NCBI GenBank assembly: GCA_902406135.1 | Contig: CABPCX010000144.1 | Span: 1-5,339, forward strand | Length of the DNA: 5,339 nucleotides | Direction of reading: 5' to 3' | Source of the DNA: an uncultured Eubacteriales bacterium | Lineage (GTDB): Bacteria > Bacillota > Clostridia > Lachnospirales > Anaerotignaceae | Part shown: positions 1 through 4,322 of the stretch, piece by piece | How positions within the stretch are numbered: the stretch's first letter is position 1 | Layout of the letters: the number at the start of each line of letters is the position of its first letter | Made by a program: the position numbers and the translations under genes | The notes under the pieces: generated by a model | Databases searched by the model: none | The model's input: the letters and a program-made list of their open reading frames with translations, nothing else | Told to the model about the DNA's origin: nothing

Positions 1-800
1 GAACATTTTATAAGAGCGCTTTTCATTTCGTCGGGAGTGATGTTGGGGTATTTCTCCGCAAGAAGGGCGGCTGCTCCCGATACCATTGGGGTTGCCATGG
101 ACGTACCGCTCATTTTGATATACCTCCCGCCGACTATTTTTTTTCTGCTTCTCCCGTGAAATTCAAATGAATAATTGGGAGACAGACAGGATGTTATATC
201 CACTGACGGCGCCGTAACATCACATTGAGGGGACGGATTTTCAAAGCTCCCAACCGTTATTATACGGCTGCTTCTGCCTGCGGAGGCTATGGATGTATTT
301 CCGCTTCCGGCATTTCCGTCGGCCGTGATTATGCATATACCGCTGTCCCAGGCTTTATACATTGCTTTAAGCAGTGACGAATTTATTTTCCTGTCGCTGG
401 TTCCCACTGACATATTGGCTATTTTTATATTGTACTTTTCTCTGTTTTCGGTTATCCACTTTATGGCCTTAAGCGCCGTAGAGGCTGAGCCCCTCCCACT
501 GCTGTCCAGTATTTTTATTGCTATTATATGCGCCTGCGGAGCTATGCCGCAGTACTTTCCCTGAGACATCCAGCCGTTGGAACAGGCGATGCCGCTGACG
601 TGGGTGCCATGGCCGTTGTCGTCATAACATTTGCTTTCTTCATTTACAAAATCCCTGAAGGCGGCTATTCTGCTTACGGGCAGCAGAAAATCCTCCGACG
701 GAGAAAGACCGGTATCCAGTACGGCTATTCCTATTCCCTTTCCCGTAAGGCCCAGATTATAGGCATAGTCCGCATTGACGGCCCATCTCGCTTTATCCAT
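1..800 (-). CDS. Subtilisin-like serine peptidase (S8 family), 3' end outside the window
   Basis: Reading the minus strand from the ATG at 800 gives 266 codons without a stop before the window edge. The product is a subtilase that cleaves peptide bonds with an Asp-His-Ser triad. All landmarks are visible in family order: AVLDTG with catalytic Asp29, NGHGTHVSG with His64, the oxyanion-hole Asn163 in ADGNAG, and GTSMATP with nucleophile Ser234. The protein starts directly at the catalytic domain (MDKARWAVNADYAYNLG), with no signal peptide and no inhibitory propeptide. This suggests an intracellular subtilisin rather than a secreted one. An AAGGAG ribosome binding site (complement of 811-816) lies 10 nt upstream and fixes the start. 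Only the last helices and any C-terminal extension are missing. The gene is divergent from the small Cys-rich gene at 963. The family is certain; substrate and role are unknown. Confidence 0.93.
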   Translation of the reverse strand, partial: MDKARWAVNADYAYNLGLTGKGIGIAVLDTGLSPSEDFLLPVSRIAAFRDFVNEESKCYDDNGHGTHVSGIACSNGWMSQGKYCGIAPQAHIIAIKILDSSGRGSASTALKAIKWITENREKYNIKIANMSVGTSDRKINSSLLKAMYKAWDSGICIITADGNAGSGNTSIASAGRSSRIITVGSFENPSPQCDVTAPSVDITSCLSPNYSFEFHGRSRKKIVGGRYIKMSGTSMATPMVSGAAALLAEKYPNITPDEMKSALIKC

Positions 801-821
801 ATCTGAAATACTCCTTCCGCC

Positions 822-835
822 CTGTATTAATACAG
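822..835. promoter_or_regulatory. Perfect 14-bp palindrome upstream of the subtilase, possible operator
   Basis: CTGTATTAATACAG is identical to its own reverse complement. It sits only 6 bp upstream of the AAGGAG site of the subtilase gene, where a repressor would block transcription or an RNA hairpin would lie in the leader. A weak sigma-A-like pair (TTGTCG, 18 nt, CATACT on the minus strand) would place the transcription start close to this palindrome. Function is inferred from position and symmetry only. Confidence 0.35.
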
Positions 836-902
836 AGTATGAAAATGAACCCCCGGGTGCGACAAAAAACAGGCTTGTACTCTAAAAAAATATAAAAAGC
901 GG

Positions 903-931
903 TTTTATTTGTGGAAAGAAGTGCATAAGAT
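903..931 (+). promoter_or_regulatory. Possible sigma-E-like promoter of the Cys-rich gene (weak)
   Basis: TTTTATT (903-909) and CATAAGAT (924-931) are 14 nt apart. They resemble the sporulation sigma-E pattern known from Bacillus (KMATATT, 14-15 nt, CATACAHT), with about 11 of 15 positions agreeing. The implied start near 938 would give a leader of about 25 nt containing the ribosome binding site. The region is AT-rich, so a chance match is quite possible. No convincing sigma-A promoter was found in this spacer. Confidence 0.2.
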
Positions 932-962
932 TAGATATGTAAAATTATAAGGAGTGTTGTTA

Positions 963-1154
963 ATGGGTACTTGCGGTTGTTTTGGAGGAAATGAATCTTG
1001 GTGGATCATCATACTGCTTCTCCTCTGCGGATGCGGAAACGGTTCATCAAACGGAAATAACTGCGGCTGCAGCGATTCTCTCTGGATCATCATACTTATT
1101 TACCTCTTATGCGGTTGCGGCTCATCAAGCTTCAATATGTGCGAGGCAAAATAA
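963..1154 (+). CDS. 63-aa Cys/Gly-rich small protein with two hydrophobic segments
   Basis: The ATG at 963 is preceded by AAGGAG at 949-954 with 8 nt spacing. An in-frame GTG at 954 overlaps that ribosome binding site and is therefore not the start. The protein has nine cysteines, eight of them in four CGC triplets (Cys4/6, 22/24, 34/36, 50/52). The triplets bracket two hydrophobic stretches, WWIIILLLL (13-21) and LWIIILIYLL (40-49), joined by a Gly/Asn/Ser linker. The two halves look like a tandem duplication. The composition resembles small clostridial proteins often labelled 'chorion class high-cysteine HCB protein', a name given for composition only. Some related small Gly-rich hydrophobic proteins in Firmicutes are spore-associated. 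The hydrophobic runs are short for classical membrane helices. The CxC pairs could bind metal or form disulfides. A strong terminator follows immediately, so it is probably monocistronic. Function unknown. Confidence 0.82.
   Translation: MGTCGCFGGNESWWIIILLLLCGCGNGSSNGNNCGCSDSLWIIILIYLLCGCGSSSFNMCEAK
1002..1096 (+). repeat. Internal direct repeat in the Cys-rich gene
   Basis: The 14-mer TGGATCATCATACT occurs exactly at 1002-1015 and again at 1083-1096, an offset of 81 bp or 27 codons. Both copies are in the same frame and encode Trp-Ile-Ile-Ile followed by Leu. Each is followed by a diverged Leu-rich stretch and LCGCG. This supports an in-frame duplication within the gene. Confidence 0.75.
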
Positions 1155-1167
1155 AACCGTAGGTTTT

Positions 1168-1193
1168 AAGGGAACGGCAACGTTCCCTTTTTT
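1168..1193 (+). terminator. Rho-independent terminator of the Cys-rich gene
   Basis: AAGGGAACG (1168-1176) pairs perfectly with CGTTCCCTT (1181-1189) across a GCAA tetraloop (GNRA type). A T tract runs to 1193. It lies 13 nt after the stop codon. A smaller perfect hairpin, AAAACC-GTA-GGTTTT (1153-1167), directly precedes it and overlaps the stop codon. Confidence 0.9.
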
Positions 1194-1256
1194 ATATTTA
1201 AGTAATAAAAGCCTGATTGTTACATAAAAATATTAAAAAGCGGCGGGAGTGATTTT

Positions 1257-1763
1257 ATGGGAGAAAATAACCCGGGAGATATGCTGAAAAACATAGAAAG
1301 GATACAGTCCTTATCAAGACTTATGTCAAACAATACCAAACAGCCCGACGGCGAAAGGATAATAAATGCCATTGCTGCGGCAAAAAGTATGGGAATACTG
1401 GGCGGTAATACTCAAAGACCGGGAGAAATAACGGCATTTGAAAATTCAGGAAGCCTTGATACGGTGGAAAACGAAAGGGGCAGTGAAGGTATGAGGGTAG
1501 TTAAGGCTGCCATACCTTTTTTGGACAGGGAATATCAGAAAACTCTGTTTTTGGCCGTAAAACTTATGGAAATGAATGAAAATTTCGATTCTGAGGCTCT
1601 CAGCCTTCAATGCCAGAGCATAAGGGAACAGTCGTCTGATGAAGGCCAGAGAGAGGCAATGCTCAGGGCTGTCAGAAACCAGCTGTCAGGAGAAAACGGC
1701 AGAAAGCTCGATGTCGTACTTAAAGTTATGGAAGCACAGAGACTTGTTTCAAAAATCAGGTGA
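1257..1763 (+). CDS. Unrecognised 168-aa soluble helical protein with a degenerate internal repeat
   Basis: The ATG at 1257 has GGGAG at 1245-1249, 7 nt upstream, which supports this start. No signal peptide or membrane helix is visible. The protein is charged, and its regular Leu/Ile/Met spacing suggests mostly helix. Residues 1-50 contain two short amphipathic stretches; 51-78 look like a flexible linker rich in Gly, Glu and Asn. Residues 81-109 (VVKAAIPFLDREYQKTLFLA, then VKLMEM) and 135-163 (MLRAVRNQLSGENGRKLDVV, then LKVMEA) align without gaps at a 54-residue offset. They share a pattern of K/R-A, L, E, K/R, L, V, K-x-M-E. The first unit is reminiscent of small clostridial proteins with 'KPFLxxxxQxKxDxAIKLM'-type motifs, which I recall only loosely. 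It stands alone between two terminators. Function unknown. Confidence 0.85.
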   Translation: MGENNPGDMLKNIERIQSLSRLMSNNTKQPDGERIINAIAAAKSMGILGGNTQRPGEITAFENSGSLDTVENERGSEGMRVVKAAIPFLDREYQKTLFLAVKLMEMNENFDSEALSLQCQSIREQSSDEGQREAMLRAVRNQLSGENGRKLDVVLKVMEAQRLVSKIR

Positions 1764-1818
1764 GAGCTTTCTGGCGGTACTTATTTTTAATGTGAAACAG
1801 CCTTATCATAAATATAAG

Positions 1819-1851
1819 AAAAGAGCAGAAATAAAGAATTCTGCTCTTTTT
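1819..1851. terminator. Bidirectional terminator between convergent genes
   Basis: AAAAGAGCAGAA (1819-1830) pairs perfectly with TTCTGCTCTTTT (1839-1850) around an 8-nt loop. A T tract follows on the plus strand and a shorter one on the minus strand. It lies 55 nt after the 168-aa gene and 13 nt beyond the stop of the convergent 142-aa gene, so it probably serves both. Confidence 0.88.
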
Positions 1852-1863
1852 ATGTGTTTGAGA

Positions 1864-2292
1864 TTATTCGGTGCTGTAGTAGTTATAAGTGTTTTCAGCC
1901 CATTCAAGTATTTTCTCATAATTAACGCCGTCCAGAGGCTTATACAGTTCGCCGTTTATGGAAAGTGAACCGCTGCCGAATAAAACGACTGTTTCTGTGC
2001 CGTTTATGACCTTTTCCTTTGGATTATATGTAAAGCGGTATATCCATTTACTTTCGGGCTCACCCTCAGAATCCTCATAAGGTTCTATGGCCAGGGAGGC
2101 AAAGTTATGTGCAGGAGTAAGGTCATTATCAATGAGTATGACATCTTCATTTTCGGCTGATTCCAGCTTTACGGCAGGCGCAGATGAAATAACGTCCGTA
2201 ATGCTGATATTTTCATTGTTTGGGCTCCTTAAGGCCGGATACAGCAGTATAACGGCAATAACAACTATAATTAATATGTATTTCTTTTTCAT
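1864..2292 (-). CDS. 142-aa protein with N-terminal membrane anchor, function unknown
   Basis: The minus-strand ATG at 2292 is preceded by AAGGGCGGTGG (complement of about 2297-2307), an imperfect but purine-rich ribosome binding site. The N-terminus is a classic anchor or signal: MKKK, then a hydrophobic run at residues 5-20 (YILIIVVIAVILLYPA). No lipobox cysteine and no clear signal-peptidase site are visible, so an uncleaved anchor with an extracytoplasmic domain is most likely. The rest is acidic (SAENED, EPYEDSEGEPE). It carries a beta-rich-looking segment (KWIYRFTYN, TETVVLFGSG, SINGELYKPL) and ends in an aromatic tail (NTYNYYSTE). I do not recognise the family. The gene is monocistronic, with its own extended -10 promoter and a shared terminator downstream. 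Confidence is good that it is coding, low on role. Confidence 0.8.
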   Translation of the reverse strand: MKKKYILIIVVIAVILLYPALRSPNNENISITDVISSAPAVKLESAENEDVILIDNDLTPAHNFASLAIEPYEDSEGEPESKWIYRFTYNPKEKVINGTETVVLFGSGSLSINGELYKPLDGVNYEKILEWAENTYNYYSTE

Positions 2293-2322
2293 ATTTCCAC
2301 CGCCCTTAAGCCTTTATTTGAT

Positions 2323-2331
2323 ATTATATCA
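2323..2331 (-). promoter_or_regulatory. Extended -10 promoter of the 142-aa gene
   Basis: On the minus strand this reads TGATATAAT, a perfect TGnTATAAT extended -10 element. No good -35 hexamer is found at 16-18 nt (TTGTCC lies at 14 nt), which fits extended -10 promoters. The implied start near 2316 leaves a leader of about 24 nt. Confidence 0.55.
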
Positions 2332-2380
2332 TAAACGCCGCCGGACAAGAGGATTAGAGAATACAATTAGGCTCAAAAAA

Positions 2381-2416
2381 ATAACGGAAGGTTTAATCCT
2401 TCCGTTATCTTTTTTA
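2381..2416. terminator. Terminator downstream of the 77-aa gene, symmetric T tracts
   Basis: ATAACGGAAGG (2381-2391) pairs with CCTTCCGTTAT (2398-2408) around TTTAAT. On the minus strand the stem runs into seven T residues (the A tract 2375-2381). On the plus strand CTTTTTT follows. The minus-strand gene ending at 2449 is the obvious user. The hairpin also insulates it from the promoter at 2323-2331. Confidence 0.87.
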
Positions 2417-2448
2417 GTTACTAATGTCTGAAGTTTCTATTTATCATA

Positions 2449-2682
2449 TCACCTGTATATTTCAAGGATAATAAATATAACAACAGCAGCACATAAAGGC
2501 GAAAGACCATAGGAGGTCTTTTGGCAAGTTTCATTATGGAGCCCTTTGGAGGCGCAAACCTCATCGGAAGCGGCAGAAATATTTTGAGTATATGAACCAT
2601 TGGACTTTTCAAAAGAATTCTCTCCGTTTTTAAATAAATTATCATATGGATGAGGAAGCGGTTTGTTAATTCGTCTGTACAT
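2449..2682 (-). CDS. 77-aa small protein with hydrophobic C-terminal tail, unknown function
   Basis: The chosen minus-strand ATG at 2682 has GAGGAG about 8 nt upstream. A longer in-frame reading from 2706 would start upstream of that site and is less likely. The product is hydrophilic at first (MYRRINKPLPHPYDNLFKNG; Asn, Ser and Lys rich, 8-12 with Pro-His-Pro). It ends in a hydrophobic stretch of about 15 residues (PLCAAVVIFIILEIY, 62-76) that could act as a C-terminal membrane tail. Three cysteines (43, 53, 64) are present. Small clostridial proteins with a polar body and a hydrophobic 'LLILxxIFLLLE'-type tail are familiar to me from sporulation-associated neighbourhoods. This is a resemblance, not a family call. 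A strong terminator 40 nt downstream supports it being a real transcript. It is divergent from the citrate synthase operon. Confidence 0.65.
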   Translation of the reverse strand: MYRRINKPLPHPYDNLFKNGENSFEKSNGSYTQNISAASDEVCASKGLHNETCQKTSYGLSPLCAAVVIFIILEIYR

Positions 2683-2711
2683 TATTCTACTCCTCAATAT
2701 TATCATTAAAT

Positions 2712-2739
2712 TAATATGACGGCAGAGAGGCTTTTATGC
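2712..2739 (-). promoter_or_regulatory. Possible forespore-type (sigma-G/F-like) promoter of the 77-aa gene
   Basis: The minus strand reads GCATA (complement of 2735-2739), 16 nt, then CATATTA (complement of 2712-2718). These match the Bacillus sigma-G elements GMATR and CATnHTA in sequence, but the spacer is one or two nt shorter than usual. The predicted start would give a leader of about 23 nt that includes the GAGGAG site. Low confidence because the region is AT-rich. Confidence 0.27.
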
Positions 2740-2776
2740 CATTACATATTGAGACCGGCAGATGAATTATTCTGTG

Positions 2777-2797
2777 TTGTGCTTAAGCACAATTTTT
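2777..2797. promoter_or_regulatory. 16-bp palindrome with a trailing T tract in the divergent spacer
   Basis: TTGTGCTTAAGCACAA (2777-2792) is a perfect palindrome followed by TTTTT on the plus strand. It begins 42 bp upstream of the -35 box of the citrate synthase operon and about 95 bp upstream of the divergent 77-aa gene. As RNA it would be a six-pair hairpin resembling a weak terminator, but no gene ends here. A binding site for a dimeric regulator is the more natural reading. Confidence 0.4.
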
Positions 2798-2818
2798 ATT
2801 CGGTTTTATGTGTTGCGA

Positions 2819-2847
2819 TTGACTTTGAACTTTTGATGATATAAAAT
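2819..2847 (+). promoter_or_regulatory. Sigma-A-type promoter of the citrate synthase / isocitrate dehydrogenase operon
   Basis: TTGACT (2819-2824, 5 of 6 to TTGACA) and TAAAAT (2842-2847, 5 of 6 to TATAAT) are separated by exactly 17 nt. The implied start near 2854 gives an AT-rich leader of about 76 nt. A second candidate lies nearer the gene: extended -10 TGATACAAT at 2898-2906, without a good -35. Confidence 0.65.
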
Positions 2848-2929
2848 TACATTAATTTTCACTTTATCGATTTAAAATATGAAAATAATTTTATGCGTGA
2901 TACAATTTTAACGCGGTAGGGAGGATAAA

Positions 2930-4315
2930 ATGCTTGAGTTTAATAAAAAAACAAACCTCCTTGAGAGTATAGCCCAGGAATACCCTCTTGAGGAAGTAAA
3001 GGACCCTAATCTTTACAGGGATTTTTTCAGTTATGACGATATACCTAAGGTAGCCTTTAACAGACGTCTGGTACCGCTTGATGTACCTGATGAAATATGG
3101 ATAACTGATACGACATTCAGAGACGGACAGCAGTCAAGAGAACCCTATACTGTTGAACAGATGACAACTCTTTTTGATATGATACACAGGCTTTCAGGCC
3201 CTAACGGTGTCATAAGAATGAGTGAGTTTTTCCTTTATACTAAAAAAGACAGGGAAGCAGTTTATAAATGCCTTGAAAAAGGATACAAATTCCCTGAAAT
3301 AACAAGTTGGATAAGGGCGTCCAAAAAGGACTTTGAGCTTGTAAAGGACATTGGCCTTAAAGAAACCGGAATACTTGTAAGCTGCTCGGACTATCACATC
3401 TTTAAAAAGATGCATATGACAAGAAGACAGGCCATTGACCATTATCTTGCCGTTGTAAGAGAGTGTATAGAAACCGGCGTAAGACCCAGATGCCATTTTG
3501 AGGATATAACAAGGGCAGACTTTTACGGATTTGTAATTCCCTTTGCCTCAGCGCTTATGGACCTCATGGAAGATACGGGAGTACCCGTAAAAATAAGAGC
3601 CTGCGATACCCTTGGATACGGAATAACATATCCCGGAGCGGTTCTTCCCAGAAGCGTACCCGGTATAATATACGGTCTGCATAACCATGCGGGCGTGCCC
3701 CATGAACTCATTGAGTGGCACGGACACAATGACTTTTACAGGGCTGTAAATAATGCGTCATACGCTTGGCTTTACGGTGCCAGCGGTGTAAACTGCTCAC
3801 TGCTTGGTATAGGCGAAAGAACAGGAAATACACCCCTTGAAGCCATGATATTTGAGTATGCCCAACTTAAGGGAACCCTTAACGGAGCGGATACAAAGGT
3901 AATAACGGAAATAGCAAGATATTATGAAGATGTAATCGGATATGAAATACCGCCCATGACTCCTTTCATAGGAAAGAACTTTAACGTAACAAGGGCCGGA
4001 ATACATGCCGACGGAATACTTAAAAACGAAGAAATATATAATATTTTCGATACCAATAAATTCCTGGACAGACCCGTTAAAATAGCCATTTCAAATACAT
4101 CGGGAACGTCAGGTATTGCCCACTGGATAAATTCGTTTTATAATTTTAAAGGTAACTACGTCGTAGATAAAAAAGACGAACTTGTTGAGATTGTCAAAGA
4201 ATGGGTAGACGAACAGTATAATGAAGGACGCGTTACAATGATAACTGACGGAGAACTTGAAGCAATAGTAAAGGAAACAGCAGTTAAATTAAATCAGGAA
4301 AAATATTTGAGGTGA
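2930..4315 (+). CDS. Probable Re-citrate synthase (DRE-TIM / HMGL-like acyltransferase)
   Basis: This cytosolic enzyme would condense acetyl-CoA with a 2-oxoacid, most likely oxaloacetate to give citrate. The TIM-barrel signatures of the isopropylmalate/homocitrate synthase superfamily are present: DTTFRDGQQ (60-68, metal-binding Asp65 and catalytic Arg64), HFEDITRAD (189-197), CDTLGYG (225-231), HGHND (264-268, metal ligands His264 and His266), GIGERTGN (293-300) and GIHADG (357-362). At 461 aa it ends with a short helical domain and lacks the C-terminal LeuA leucine-binding domain expected of a feedback-regulated 2-isopropylmalate synthase. The long N-terminal segment (NLYRDFFSYDDIPK, residues 27-40) resembles clostridial Re-citrate synthases, as known from Clostridium kluyveri. 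The partner isocitrate dehydrogenase 7 nt downstream strengthens citrate over isopropylmalate or homocitrate. The start has AGGGAGG 5 nt upstream. The superfamily is certain; the substrate is a strong inference. Confidence 0.85.
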   Translation: MLEFNKKTNLLESIAQEYPLEEVKDPNLYRDFFSYDDIPKVAFNRRLVPLDVPDEIWITDTTFRDGQQSREPYTVEQMTTLFDMIHRLSGPNGVIRMSEFFLYTKKDREAVYKCLEKGYKFPEITSWIRASKKDFELVKDIGLKETGILVSCSDYHIFKKMHMTRRQAIDHYLAVVRECIETGVRPRCHFEDITRADFYGFVIPFASALMDLMEDTGVPVKIRACDTLGYGITYPGAVLPRSVPGIIYGLHNHAGVPHELIEWHGHNDFYRAVNNASYAWLYGASGVNCSLLGIGERTGNTPLEAMIFEYAQLKGTLNGADTKVITEIARYYEDVIGYEIPPMTPFIGKNFNVTRAGIHADGILKNEEIYNIFDTNKFLDRPVKIAISNTSGTSGIAHWINSFYNFKGNYVVDKKDELVEIVKEWVDEQYNEGRVTMITDGELEAIVKETAVKLNQEKYLR

Positions 4316-4316
4316 T
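4309..4316 (+). promoter_or_regulatory. Ribosome binding site overlapping the upstream stop codon
   Basis: GAGGTGAT contains the TGA stop of the citrate synthase gene (4313-4315). It is a near-perfect match to the 16S tail, 6 nt before the ATG at 4323. This layout suggests translational coupling of the two enzymes. Confidence 0.8.
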
Positions 4317-4322
4317 GTATAT

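Noticed and set aside
289..806. Plus-strand open frames at 289-564 and 528-806
   Set aside because: They lie antisense to the subtilase, whose catalytic motifs prove the minus strand is coding. They have no ribosome binding sites or recognisable product.
1002..1096. CRISPR-like or mobile-element repeat
   Set aside because: There are only two 14-bp copies, both in frame inside one coding sequence and explained by duplication of a protein segment. No terminal repeats, transposase or spacers are visible.
905..1227. Minus-strand frame 905-1093 and plus-strand frame 982-1227 over the Cys-rich gene
   Set aside because: Neither has a ribosome binding site. The 982 frame runs straight through the strong terminator at 1168-1193. 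The 963-1154 frame has proper signals and a patterned protein.
2087..2431. Plus-strand 114-aa frame
   Set aside because: It is antisense to the 142-aa gene, crosses that gene's promoter and ends beyond the 2381-2416 hairpin. It has no start signals.
2421..2645. Minus-strand 74-aa frame overlapping the 77-aa gene
   Set aside because: No ribosome binding site precedes its ATG at 2645. The alternative frame starting at 2682 has GAGGAG at good spacing. Its Leu-rich end is a frame shadow of the other hydrophobic tail.
2930..4315. 2-isopropylmalate synthase (leuA) label
   Set aside because: The superfamily fits, but the leucine-binding regulatory domain is missing and the neighbour is an isocitrate-type dehydrogenase. 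Re-citrate synthase is the better reading, with homocitrate synthase as the main alternative.
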